Notes under the pieces: generated by a model | Databases searched by the model: none | What the model saw: only the letters and a program-made list of their open reading frames with translations | Told to the model about the DNA's origin: nothing | Source of the DNA: an uncultured Verrucomicrobiota bacterium | GTDB taxonomy: Bacteria > Verrucomicrobiota > Verrucomicrobiia > Limisphaerales > UBA9464 | Assembly (NCBI GenBank): GCA_903922605.1 | Contig: CAIXUG010000001.1 | Coordinates: 1 to 64,000 of the forward strand | Direction of reading: 5' to 3' | Length of the DNA stretch: 64,000 nt | Shown: positions 1 through 8,881 of the stretch, one piece after another | How the letters are laid out: every line of letters begins with the position of its first letter | Position numbering within the stretch: the first letter of the stretch is position 1 | Made by a program: the position numbers and the translations under genes

Positions 1-1
1 C

Positions 2-1192
2 GTTCTGGACATCAACACGGACATCTCGGCCCGGAAGAAGGCCGAGCTGCAGATGTTTCGCGCGCAGCGGATGGAAAGTATTGGCACACTGGCCGGTGGA
101 GTCGCCCACGACCTGAACAATGTGCTTGCCCCGATCCTGATGTCCCTGGAGCTCCTGCGGATGCATTGTCCGGATCCCGAGTCAGAGGATCTGTTACACA
201 CCCTGCTGCTGAGCGCCCAGCGCGGGGCGGACCTGGTCAAGCAGCTGCTTTCGTTTTCACGGGGAATCGAAGGCGAGCGGGTCGTCGTCAACGTTGCCCA
301 TATTCTGCGCGATCTCAACCGGGTCATCCGGGAGGTCTTCCCCAAGAACATCGAAATCAGGCCGTTGCTCGATGGCGAGGGTTGGACGGTGGTCGGTGAT
401 GCGACGCAGCTGCATCAGGTATTCCTGAATCTTTTCGTGAACGCGCGGGACGCCATGCCCGGCGGTGGCAGGCTGAGCGTCACGATGGAGAATGTCGTCC
501 TGGACGAGATGTATGCCGGGACCAACGCCGAGGCAAAGCCCGGGGCCTATCTTCGGGTGACGGTGGCGGATACCGGCATCGGCATGCCCCCGAAGATTCT
601 CGACCGCATTTTTGAGCCCTTTTTCACCACCAAACAGCTGGGCACGGGAACCGGGCTTGGCCTGTCCACGACGTCGGCGATCGTGAAAAGCCATGGGGGC
701 TTCATCAACGTTTACAGCGAACCGGGGAAGGGCACGACCTTTCATGTTCATCTGCCGGCCAGCACGGCCTCGGTCGCGAAGGAAAGCGGCAAGATCGGCC
801 GTCCCGCACTGCCGAAGGGCAATGATGAGCTGATTCTCATTGTGGACGACGAGGCAAGCATCCGGACCGTCGCGCAACTGACACTCGAGCGCTTCGGCTA
901 TCGCGTGCTGCTGGCCAGTCAGGGAGCGGAGGCGCTGGCGATTTATGCGGTGCACCAGAATCAAATCGCCGTCGTGCTGACCGACATGGCCATGCCGGTC
1001 ATGGACGGGCCATCCATGATCCTCGCCTTGAAAGCGCTGGATCCACGCATCAGAATCATCGGTTCCAGCGGACTCACCACCCACGACACGCCGGGCACCA
1101 CGGCCAGCATGGTCGTCGATCATTTTCTACCCAAGCCGTATACGGCCGAAACGATGCTGATCGCGATCGCAGCCGTCCTGAAATCCAGTTAG
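2..1192 (+). CDS. Hybrid sensor histidine kinase with C-terminal receiver domain (5' partial)
   Basis: The gene runs in from the left edge; the open frame continues upstream of the first internal ATG at 53, and its first visible residues ([13 protein letters not shown]) look like the end of a PAS/PAC domain. The H-box [13 protein letters not shown] gives the phospho-accepting His near visible residue 36. The ATPase domain shows the N box [12 protein letters not shown]1 DTGIGMP, the F box and G2 [10 protein letters not shown] receiver domain starts near [10 protein letters not shown] and carries the phospho-acceptor Asp in [12 protein letters not shown]. Order PAS-HisKA-HATPase-REC is typical of cytoplasmic hybrid kinases that signal by phosphorelay. 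The stimulus is unknown because the sensor part lies outside the window. Confidence 0.93.
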   Translation, partial: VLDINTDISARKKAELQMFRAQRMESIGTLAGGVAHDLNNVLAPILMSLELLRMHCPDPESEDLLHTLLLSAQRGADLVKQLLSFSRGIEGERVVVNVAHILRDLNRVIREVFPKNIEIRPLLDGEGWTVVGDATQLHQVFLNLFVNARDAMPGGGRLSVTMENVVLDEMYAGTNAEAKPGAYLRVTVADTGIGMPPKILDRIFEPFFTTKQLGTGTGLGLSTTSAIVKSHGGFINVYSEPGKGTTFHVHLPASTASVAKESGKIGRPALPKGNDELILIVDDEASIRTVAQLTLERFGYRVLLASQGAEALAIYAVHQNQIAVVLTDMAMPVMDGPSMILALKALDPRIRIIGSSGLTTHDTPGTTASMVVDHFLPKPYTAETMLIAIAAVLKSS

Positions 1193-1233
1193 GCGCCGTG
1201 ACGGTGGCGTGAAGAAACCAACCACTCGGCCAC

Positions 1234-1700
1234 TCATGGGGTGCGCTCGTAGCTGCCGAGTTCGCCAGCTACGCCGCCGCCAGGCTCACCCTGATAGAGT
1301 GCCGCCACCGACGGGCGGCTCAGCACCACCAGCGTGAACACCCCCAACAGGGTGCCAAAGGGCACCATCAGGCAGTTCACCACCGCCACAACGAGACTGA
1401 ACGTCCGGTGGCGTCGCCGGCTCAGGCACCAGGCCGAGAACAGCGTCAGCGCGGCAAACGTCAGCCCGGCGCAAATGAAAAAAGCGGCGAAAACAACGAA
1501 CATTCCGCCGACGAAATAGAGGTCCTGTCCTGGTGGTGTCGGAAGCCTGCCCGACAGCATGGCCAGGCCGAACACCAGATACGGATGATCGGGAAAAGAC
1601 TGAAGAGGGCCGTCATCCCGCCCATGACCCAGTGGCAAATGCTGAGCGTTTTGAGGTGCTCACCATCCACAATGCGCTGGCGTTCGTCGGGCAGGATCAA
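1234..1700 (-). pseudogene. Small multi-pass membrane protein interrupted by an apparent frameshift
   Basis: Two overlapping minus-strand frames join into one protein. From a TTG at 1700 (7 nt after the zwf stop) one frame reads a soluble head HLKTLSICHWVMGG and a first membrane segment ending LFSLFPII. The adjacent frame continues with VFGLAMLSG, then two or three more hydrophobic segments and LGVFTLVVLSRPSV, to the stop at 1234. The join falls near 1575-1585, where one base is missing or two are extra. The composite of about 155 residues matches a small integral membrane family of Verrucomicrobiota and Planctomycetota that I know only as uncharacterised. Either the gene is decaying or the sequence has a base error. 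Close spacing suggests co-transcription with zwf. Confidence 0.6.
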
Positions 1701-1706
1701 AGCGGA

Positions 1707-3266
1707 TCACTTCTGCGGCTGCGGATTGCGCCACTCGCGGCCGTCGGCGGCCAGCAGGTCGTCGGCGGCGGTCGGGCCCCAGGTGCCGGCCAGGTAGAAC
1801 TCCCGGTTCGTGAGCGGCTTGTCCACCCAGGCGTTGCGGATGCTGTCCACGATCCCCCAGGCCGTCTCCACCTCGTCGCGGCGGATGAAGAGCGTGGCGT
1901 CACCGGCGATGGCCTCCAGCAGCAGCCGCTCGTACGCCTCGGGCGTGTAGGCGCCGAACTCGGTGTCGTAGCTGAAACGCATCCGCACCGGCCGCAGCTC
2001 CATCGCGGCCCCGGGCACCTTGCCGTTGAAACGGAGCGTGATACCCTCGTTGGGCTGGAGTCGCAGCGTCAGCGAGTTGGGGTCGAGCTTGGTCTCGGAT
2101 TTGGCGGCGAAAAGGATGTTCGGTGCGGGCTTGAACTGGATGCGGACCTCGCTCGCGCTGAGCGGCAGGTTCTTGCCGGTGCGGATGTAAAACGGCACGC
2201 CGGACCAGCGCCAGTTGTCGATGAGGACCTTCATGGCGACGAAGGTCTCAACATTCGACTTCGGGTTGACCTTCGGCTCGCTGCGGTAGGCCGGGCGCAC
2301 CTCGCCATCCACCTCGCCCGCGAAATACTGGCCGCGCACGACGTTCTTCGCGACGTCGGCCGGCGTCATCGCGCGGATGGACCGGAGCAGCTTCACCTTC
2401 TCGTCGCGGATGTTCTCGGCCTCGAGCGAGACGGGCGGTTCCATGCCGACGAGCGACAGCACCTGCAGGACGTGGTTCTGCACCATGTCCCGCATCGCGC
2501 CCGATTCCTCGTAGTAGCCGCCGCGTGAGCCGACGCCGATTTTCTCGCCGACGGTGAGCTGGACGTGATCGATCGAATCGCGGTTCCAGAGATGTTCGAA
2601 AATGCCGTTGGAGAAGCGGAAGGTCAGGATGTTCTGGACCGTCTCCTTGCCGAGGTAGTGGTCGATCCGGAAAATCTGCCGTTCATGGGCATGGCGGACG
2701 ATCTCGGCATTGAGCGCGCGGGCGCTTTCCAGATCGTGGCCGAAGGGCTTTTCCACGACGAGCCGGTCAGGCGTAAAGCCCTCCTCCTTGCGGAGCAGGC
2801 CGACCGCGCTGAGATTTTCGGAAATCTCGCCGAACTGGCTGGGATTCGTCGCCAGATAGAACAGCAGGTTGGAGCGGAGCTTTTCGTGCTCAAGACCGCC
2901 AATCTGGGCCTTGAGCTTTTCGTAACCGGCCCGGTCAGAAATGTCCGCCTGGCAATAGAGCACATTGGCCGCAAAGGCCGCCCAGACCTCGTCGTTCACC
3001 GGCTTGGTCCGGGAAAACTGGTTCAGTGCCTCCCGTAGCTCGTTGCGCCACGACTCATCCGTCTTCTCGCGCCGGGCGAAACCGATGATCTTATAGGGCG
3101 TGGGCAGCGCCTTCTCGAGGGCGAGGTGATAGAGGGCCGGGATCAGCTTGCGGGCGGTCAGGTCGCCCGAAGCGCCAAAGATGACGACCGTGCAGGGCTC
3201 GATCTGGCGGCGGGGCTGGACGGCGCGGGAGGCCAGAAGTTCATCAAGACTGGACGAGTCGTTCAT
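1707..3266 (-). CDS. zwf: Glucose-6-phosphate 1-dehydrogenase
   Basis: Catalyses NADP-dependent oxidation of glucose 6-phosphate to 6-phosphogluconolactone, the first step of the oxidative pentose phosphate pathway, in the cytoplasm. At 519 residues it is of normal length. The N-terminal Rossmann motif is IFGASGDLTARKLIPAL (about residues 29-45) and the active-site signature is RIDHYLGKETVQNI (about 200), containing the substrate-binding His-Tyr and Lys. The C-terminal domain (RLQPNEGITLRF, YERLLLEAIAGD) is intact. The ATG at 3266 is 120 nt from the divergent prfC start. No pgl or gnd lies nearby, so the pathway is not clustered here. Confidence 0.97.
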   Translation of the reverse strand: MNDSSSLDELLASRAVQPRRQIEPCTVVIFGASGDLTARKLIPALYHLALEKALPTPYKIIGFARREKTDESWRNELREALNQFSRTKPVNDEVWAAFAANVLYCQADISDRAGYEKLKAQIGGLEHEKLRSNLLFYLATNPSQFGEISENLSAVGLLRKEEGFTPDRLVVEKPFGHDLESARALNAEIVRHAHERQIFRIDHYLGKETVQNILTFRFSNGIFEHLWNRDSIDHVQLTVGEKIGVGSRGGYYEESGAMRDMVQNHVLQVLSLVGMEPPVSLEAENIRDEKVKLLRSIRAMTPADVAKNVVRGQYFAGEVDGEVRPAYRSEPKVNPKSNVETFVAMKVLIDNWRWSGVPFYIRTGKNLPLSASEVRIQFKPAPNILFAAKSETKLDPNSLTLRLQPNEGITLRFNGKVPGAAMELRPVRMRFSYDTEFGAYTPEAYERLLLEAIAGDATLFIRRDEVETAWGIVDSIRNAWVDKPLTNREFYLAGTWGPTAADDLLAADGREWRNPQPQK

Positions 3267-3385
3267 GCGGATCGGAGCCTGCTAGAGGTCAGGGGCGGAT
3301 TCAATGGCGCATTATCTGACCGTCCAGGCCGCCCTTCGCGAACGTGTTGGAGCTTGGGCCGGCTTTCGCCTACGGTCGGGCTCCC

Positions 3386-4237
3386 GTGACTTTGCAGGAA
3401 GAAATTCAGCGCCGGCGCACCTTTGCGATCATCTCGCATCCGGACGCCGGCAAGACGACGCTCACCGAGAAGCTGCTGCTCTATGGCGGCGCGGTGCAGC
3501 TTGCCGGCTCCGTGACCGCGCGCAAAAACCAGCGCGCCACCACCTCCGACTGGATGGAGCTGGAAAAGAAGCGCGGCATCTCGATCAGCTCAACCGTCCT
3601 GCAGTTCGAGTACGACGGCTACCGGGTGAACCTGCTCGACACGCCGGGCCACAAGGACTTCTCCGAGGACACCTACCGGGTGCTCACCGCCGTGGACGCC
3701 GTCATCATGGTCATCGACGCCGGCAAGGGCGTGGAAAACCAGACGCGCAAGCTCTTCGAGGTCTGCGCGCGGCGGGGAGTGCCCATCTTCACCTTCATGA
3801 ACAAGCTCGACCGCCCCGCGCGCGATCCCATCGCGCTGATGGACGAGCTGGAGGCGGTGCTCGGAATCAGGACGTGCGCGCTGAACTGGCCGCTCGGCAA
3901 CGGCGCGGATTTTCGCGGCGTGTACGACCGCGCGGAAAAGAAGGTCCACCTGTTCGAGCGCGTCGTGGGCGGCAAATACCGCGCGGCCGTGAATGTGACC
4001 GGCCTGGACGATCCGTTGGTCAGCGGTCAGCTCGACGCGCAGACCTACGCGACCGTGCGCGAGCAGATTGAGATGATCGAGCTGGCCGGTGCGGAGTTCG
4101 ACCATGAAAAGGTGCTGGCCGGCAAGCTGTCGCCCGTCTTCTTCGGGTCCGGCGTCAACAACTTTGGCGTGCAGCTACTGCTCGACAGCTTTCTGAAATA
4201 CTCCTCCGCTCCCCGGGGGCGGATGGCGATGGGCTGA
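3386..4237 (+). pseudogene. prfC: Peptide chain release factor 3, N-terminal (G domain) fragment of a split gene
   Basis: RF3 is the GTPase that recycles RF1/RF2 from the ribosome. This 283-codon fragment holds a complete G domain: G1 SHPDAGKTT, G2 RGISISS, G3 DTPGHKDF, G4 NKLD. It continues to LLLDSFLKYSSAPRG, the linker before domain II, then reads four or five foreign codons to a TGA at 4235. A GTG at 3386 fits the family start (VTLQEEIQRRRTF). Upstream, TTGGAG, an 18-nt spacer and TACGGT end 9 nt before the GTG, a possible promoter with almost no leader. The remainder of RF3 resumes at about 13314. The fragment alone cannot be a normal RF3; whether both halves act in trans is unknown. Confidence 0.88.
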
Positions 4238-4325
4238 GGGCCGCGCGAGGCAGGGAAGGAAAGCGGCCCGTTGATCGGTTAAATACGCAGTTCGAAAACG
4301 CCATGACCCGACCGGCCGGCGCGAC

Positions 4326-5003
4326 TCAGACAACGGTCCGGCCACGGCGCAGCCAGCGCGCGGTGGCGAGCATGACCAGCCCGCTGAAGACAGCCGTGGC
4401 CGCCGGCTCCGGCACGGTGGTGCCCGAAATGCCCCAGCCGTTGAGCTTCGCCAGGTTGCCGCTGGCGAGGTCGGCCACCAGCAGGGTCCAGTCGCCGTTC
4501 GGGTTGGTCCCCACCAGCCCCGCCAAGGCCGAGCCTCGCGTGTCCCCCAGCGCGTCGGCCCGCCCGTCCGATTTCCAGGTGCCCGTCAGCTGCCCCGCCC
4601 CGTTCAGCGTATAGCTCACCGTCTGGTACAGGTGGATGTCATCCGCCGCCCCGTCGTTGATCGTCACGCTGAAGCCCGCGTCGCTGTAGCCGTCCCCATT
4701 CAGCGGGGTCAGCCCCGTCCGGTTGATCAGCACCGCCAGCGCCCCGCTGGGGCTGCTCAGCTGCACGTACAGGTCGCTGTTCCACGCCGTGTTCCCGTCG
4801 GCGCTCCCGATGTCCAGCGTGATGCTCAGGTCGGTGAGCTGGTTCCCCGGCGTGCTCACGGTCAGCACCCGGGCCAGGCCCGGATCGGTCGGGTCATTGA
4901 TCGTGTTGCCGCTGCCCAGGGTCTCGCTGACCGAGAACACGGCGGCGTGCGTGAACGGCAGAGCCAGGACGGAGGCGGCAAGAAGTGCAAAGTGGGGCTT
5001 CAT
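4326..5003 (-). CDS. PEP-CTERM protein with proprotein-convertase P-domain
   Basis: Secreted 225-residue protein. A signal peptide (MKPHFALLAASVLALPFTHA) is followed by a beta-sandwich of the P-domain type. Typical elements are DLYVQLSSPSGA, LINRTG, GTWKSDGRA and PNGDWTLLVADLASG followed by LNGWGISG. The C-terminus has VPEP, a hydrophobic helix and the basic tail RWLRRGR, which is the PEP-CTERM sorting signal recognised by exosortase/XrtA-type systems. No exosortase gene is in the window. In other proteins P-domains stabilise secreted subtilisin-like proteases; here no protease domain is fused. It is the last of four minus-strand genes in the segment that splits prfC, 80 nt after the large adhesin gene. 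Confidence 0.85.
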   Translation of the reverse strand: MKPHFALLAASVLALPFTHAAVFSVSETLGSGNTINDPTDPGLARVLTVSTPGNQLTDLSITLDIGSADGNTAWNSDLYVQLSSPSGALAVLINRTGLTPLNGDGYSDAGFSVTINDGAADDIHLYQTVSYTLNGAGQLTGTWKSDGRADALGDTRGSALAGLVGTNPNGDWTLLVADLASGNLAKLNGWGISGTTVPEPAATAVFSGLVMLATARWLRRGRTVV

Positions 5004-5011
5004 GGCAGGAG

Positions 5012-5082
5012 TAATCAGTGATCAGTAATCAGTGGGTCGGCATTCTCCGTTCATAACTCGCAACTCGTAACTCGTAACTTCC
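5012..5082. repeat. Two heptamer near-repeat arrays between adhesin and P-domain genes
   Basis: 5012-5032 reads as TAATCAG, TGATCAG, TAATCAG in perfect 7-nt phase. 5055-5082 reads AACTCGC, AACTCGT, AACTCGT, AACTTCC, again in 7-nt phase. The two arrays have unrelated consensus sequences. They fill the 80-nt gap between two minus-strand genes and abut the stop of the upstream one. They resemble arrays at 39791, 45362, 45399 and 47051 in periodicity, not in sequence. Confidence 0.8.
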
Positions 5083-5083
5083 T

Positions 5084-8000
5084 TCACGGGACGGTCACGG
5101 TGCGCCAGTAGGAGGGGCTGGGCGGGCTGGGATCGGTATAGGTGGCGAAGCCGCTGGCATCCGCCGTGACGGTGGTCAGCGTGGTCCAGGTCACCGGCGG
5201 TGTCAGGCCGCCGGAGCGCTGCACCTCATAGTGCGTCCCGGGGATGCCCGCGAACTTCAGCAGCACATCGGGGCCCACCATGGTGACCGACACCAGCGCG
5301 GTGCCGTCGCCGGAGCTGCTGCCCACGGTCACCGTCACGATCCCGGTGATGATGTTCACCCCGTCGCTGATCCTCACCTCGAAGCTGTCATCGCCGACAT
5401 AGCCCGCCGGCGGCGTGTAGCTGATCGTCTTGGGCGGCCCGCTCAGCAGGGCCACCGTGCCGCCCTGCAGGCTCACGCTGTCCACCGAAGGGACCGTCCG
5501 GGTCGTCCCTTCCGGGTCGCTCGTCTTCGCGATGATCTTCGACACCAGCACCGACACAGAGGTGTTCACCGAGCAGTTGAACCCATAGCCAGCGTAAGCG
5601 GGAGGCTCGTTGATGTTCCCAATGGTGACAGTCAGCACCTTCTCAAAAGTCAGCCCGCCCACATCCGTCACCCGCACCCGGACAGAGTAGCTGTTCTGCG
5701 TCTCGTAATCGAACACCGCCGCGGTCTGCACCGTGTTCCCCACGATGCTGAAGCTGGAGTTGTCCGTATCCCCGGTACCCGTCACCAGGCTGAAGCTCGC
5801 CGTGTCGCCCAGCGCCGCATCCGGGTCCGTCGCCGACAGCGTGCCCACCGTCGTGCCCACCGCCTGGTTCTCCAGCACCGTCGCCGGGCTCAGGCTGATG
5901 TCCGTCGGGGCTGAGGTGTCCTGGGCGGTCGTGAAGGTCAGGTCGGCGCCGAACTGCGCGCCCGCGACATTGGTTCCCGCCACGCGGTAGTGGTAGGTCG
6001 TGTTCGGGGTCAGCCCGGTCAGGGTCGCACTCACCGCCTGGTCCACCGTCCCGTTGTCCGGGGTCAGGGTGATCGCGCTCACGGTCCCGTAGTTCGTGTC
6101 CGCCCCGCTCTCGAACACCGCCACGGTGCTCAGACCGTTCGGGTTCACCGTCCCGTTCAGGGTCGCCCCGGTCAGCGTCAGGCCGGTCGCCGCCAAAGTG
6201 GTCAGCACGGGGGAGTTGTCCACGGTGAAGGCCGTGCTCGGACCGGCAGCCGGGGCCAGGTTGCCGGCCGTGTCGCTGGCGGTGCTCGCCGCGAGGCTGA
6301 TCCCGAGAGTGCCCACGCCGCTCAGGCTGGAGAGGGTCACCGTTCGGGTGCTGCCCGAACCGGTGACCGCGACCGAGCCCGCGTCGGCGCTGCCGGTCTT
6401 GTTCAGCGTGATGTTGCCGCTGCCCAGGGTGATGCTGTTCTCCCCGCTGTAGGTCACGGTGTACGTCACCGGGCCGGTCGTGGCCGTGCTCGCCGACGGT
6501 GCGCTGATCGCGATACCCGGGGGCGTGTTGTCCACCGTGAAGGTCGCGCTCGGCCCGGCTGCGCCGGCCAGGTTGCCCGCCGTGTCCGAGGCCGTGCCAC
6601 CGGCGATGGTGATGCCCAGCGTCCCGTCGCCGGTGATCCCCGAGAGCGTCACCGTCCGCGTGCTCCCGCTGCCGCTCACCACCACGCTGCCGGCCGAGGC
6701 CGTGCTGGTGCCGTTCACCGTGATGTTGCCGGCGTTCAGCGTGGACCCGCTGAAGTTCGCGTCGCTGTAGGTCACCGTATAACTCACCGGCCCGCCTGCC
6801 GTGAGGCTCGCCGAAGGCGAGCCGATCACGATCCCGGGGGCGGTCTTGTCCATCGTGTAGGACTGTCCCGCGTACGGCAGCGAGGTCGAGAGCGTGGGCG
6901 AAAGACCCGTCGAATAGGCCAGGTTCAGCGTCAGCGTGCCACCGGATGATCCCGTCGTCACCGGCACGCTCCACGTCAGGCCGCCGTCGCCCGTCGTGGG
7001 GGTTCCGACCGTCGCTCCGGTTGCCGCCGTTCCGCCCAGTGTGAAGTTCCCCGACGCGACCCCCGTCACTGCCGACCCGAACGTCAGCGTCCAGTTCACC
7101 GTCCCGGCATTCGAGGGGGTTGCGTTTGCCCGGTTCAACGAGCTGACCGTCGTCGCCGGCGTCGCGCTGATATTGAGCGTCACAATCCCGACGTTGGACT
7201 GGATGAAGGTGGTATCGACCGCCTGGTAGGTAAAGGTATCCGTGCCCGAATAACCCGTGGTCGGGGTGTAGATGAAGCTGCCGTCGGCATTCAGCGTCAC
7301 CGTGCCATGGCCGGGGGAGGCGATGAGCTGGACACCCTGGATGTTGTTGTCCAGATCCGTGTCATTCTGCAACAGCCCGACGTTGGGCGCGGCGGTCAGG
7401 CTGCCATTTTCGTTCAGTGAGTAGCTGTCGTTCACCGCTACCGGCGCGTTGCCGGAGACAAAGCTGCTCTGCTGGATGAAAACGTCCGAGTCGTACAGGG
7501 TGTCGAAGGTGTCGGCGATGGCGATCTTGATGTGGTTGACGACCCCCGGGGTCACGGAAGCCTGGGCAGAGAAGACCGTCGTGATCCCGTCCAGTTCGGT
7601 ATTGTAAACCTTGCCCGTGTTATCGCGGTAATACTGCGCGTTGTGGGGATTGGTCCCGATCGGGTTGCCGCCGTTGACGTTGTTGATGGAGACCGGAGTC
7701 GTGGTGCCCGGAATCAGCGCGCAGTTGTTCGCCGCCGCGTGGCCATTTACAAAGAATCCAAAAACATCATTGAACTGGGTGTTGGCATATTCCGGGTATT
7801 CCTCCGAGCCAAATACATAGCGGAAGGCGATCGTCGGAAAGGTGGGAACAAAGTCGAATTCCAGGATCGTCGCGTCATGCAGGGTGCTCGCCGAGACTCC
7901 GATCAGCGCGGCCAGGTCGGCGTCTCCCGCCAGATTGAGGGTGAGCGTGGTGTTGGCGGCGGCGTTGGGGCCGACCACATTCTGGACGCCGCCCGAGCTG

Positions 8001-8296
8001 AGCACGATGCCGCTGTCGATGCCGATGATCCCCTGCCCGCCAGTGAAAATGCCCGCCGAGGAGCTGTCGCTCGATTTTGTCGTCCCGCTTCCAATATGGG
8101 CCGTGAGAGTGGGATTGCTGAACGACTGGATGCCGGTGCCCTTGATGTAATTCGCCAGCGCCAGCGCATCCGTCCCGGTGGTTCCGGCAGAATTGCTGAT
8201 GCCGAAACTCTGCCCGACAGCCGTAAGGGCGATCCATGGCAGCAGGGCGGACGCAAGCAGCCGGAAACAGCGCGGAGAATGACCATGCGATCTCAT
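5084..8296 (-). CDS. Choice-of-anchor L / Ig-like / cadherin-like surface protein
   Basis: Secreted 1070-residue modular protein. After a signal peptide comes a choice-of-anchor L domain (about residues 30-285), with VFGSEEYPEYANTQFNDVFGF and a DTLYDSDVFIQ end. Next is a cadherin-like tandem domain (NDSYSLNENGSL, LLQNDTD, GTDTFTYQAVD). Two near-identical Ig-like repeats follow, each with GSVxVxGSGSTRTVTLS and TASDTAGNLA. Then come a fibronectin-like domain (TLNGTVNPNGL, NTTYHYRVAGTN), a cadherin domain (DYETQNSYSVRVRVTD) and a last Big-type domain. The C-terminal block (HYEVQRSGGLTPPVTWTTL ... YWRTVTVP) is common at the ends of Verrucomicrobiota surface proteins. Probable role: adhesion or extracellular scaffold. 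It is the third of four minus-strand genes inside the prfC split. Confidence 0.85.
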   Translation of the reverse strand: MRSHGHSPRCFRLLASALLPWIALTAVGQSFGISNSAGTTGTDALALANYIKGTGIQSFSNPTLTAHIGSGTTKSSDSSSAGIFTGGQGIIGIDSGIVLSSGGVQNVVGPNAAANTTLTLNLAGDADLAALIGVSASTLHDATILEFDFVPTFPTIAFRYVFGSEEYPEYANTQFNDVFGFFVNGHAAANNCALIPGTTTPVSINNVNGGNPIGTNPHNAQYYRDNTGKVYNTELDGITTVFSAQASVTPGVVNHIKIAIADTFDTLYDSDVFIQQSSFVSGNAPVAVNDSYSLNENGSLTAAPNVGLLQNDTDLDNNIQGVQLIASPGHGTVTLNADGSFIYTPTTGYSGTDTFTYQAVDTTFIQSNVGIVTLNISATPATTVSSLNRANATPSNAGTVNWTLTFGSAVTGVASGNFTLGGTAATGATVGTPTTGDGGLTWSVPVTTGSSGGTLTLNLAYSTGLSPTLSTSLPYAGQSYTMDKTAPGIVIGSPSASLTAGGPVSYTVTYSDANFSGSTLNAGNITVNGTSTASAGSVVVSGSGSTRTVTLSGITGDGTLGITIAGGTASDTAGNLAGAAGPSATFTVDNTPPGIAISAPSASTATTGPVTYTVTYSGENSITLGSGNITLNKTGSADAGSVAVTGSGSTRTVTLSSLSGVGTLGISLAASTASDTAGNLAPAAGPSTAFTVDNSPVLTTLAATGLTLTGATLNGTVNPNGLSTVAVFESGADTNYGTVSAITLTPDNGTVDQAVSATLTGLTPNTTYHYRVAGTNVAGAQFGADLTFTTAQDTSAPTDISLSPATVLENQAVGTTVGTLSATDPDAALGDTASFSLVTGTGDTDNSSFSIVGNTVQTAAVFDYETQNSYSVRVRVTDVGGLTFEKVLTVTIGNINEPPAYAGYGFNCSVNTSVSVLVSKIIAKTSDPEGTTRTVPSVDSVSLQGGTVALLSGPPKTISYTPPAGYVGDDSFEVRISDGVNIITGIVTVTVGSSSGDGTALVSVTMVGPDVLLKFAGIPGTHYEVQRSGGLTPPVTWTTLTTVTADASGFATYTDPSPPSPSYWRTVTVP

Positions 8297-8881
8297 AAGT
8301 TGATGGGGGATGAATACCTACTTTTAAAACCTTCTGATTATCATATCAGCCTTGCAATACCAATCTCACCTCCCGGCTGAAAACCCGTCTGAAAACATGG
8401 AACGGTACGGCGGAAGGGATTCACGGCTGCGGAATGACTCCGTAGAGCCGCAAGTTGGCCAGGCAATGAGGACGATGCGGGGGTGTTCACAAATGATGGG
8501 CGGCGAATGCGTTTTTGGGCAACCAACACGGGCTCATACCTATAAGTACGGAAATGCGGGGGAGACTTTACCGGATTTTCGAAAGATTTTTCCCGGACCG
8601 ACGGAGACGGCGCGCAGCGCCTTCCCGGTGGCTGCGCAGAGTATCGGGCCCCGGGGATGGAAACAATTGACCCCCATAGGTTTGAATCACGGGTGACCAA
8701 ACTGGCGGATTTCCCGTGTTCACGGGGGCTGCGGCAGGGTTGTGACGCCGCCACGACGGTGCAAACGCTGGTTTGGGGCGGGAATAGAGCGCGTCGGAGG
8801 ACGACACGACGAAGCCCTGCCGTCGCCGCTCATGGAGTTCCAGAACGGCTGCTGGCATGGGCACCAGCTCCAACGTGCGCC
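8297..8881. other. 585-nt intergenic region with no supported gene
   Basis: This lies between the start of the adhesin gene and the corrected end of the kinase gene. Open frames here lack motifs, good starts and family resemblance. The part next to the adhesin (about 8300-8350) is AT-rich (cctacttttaaaaccttctg) and is the likely promoter region for that gene. I saw no tRNA, terminator or convincing small protein. Confidence 0.5.

Noticed and set aside
8670-8700. A tRNA-like T-loop string (aggtttgaatcacgg)
   Set aside because: The flanking bases do not pair to a T stem, and no acceptor stem, D arm or anticodon arm is present around it.
8341-8754. Open frames in the gap between adhesin and kinase genes
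   Set aside because: No motif, poor starts, overlapping frames on both strands of similar length, and amino acid content typical of chance frames in GC-rich DNA.
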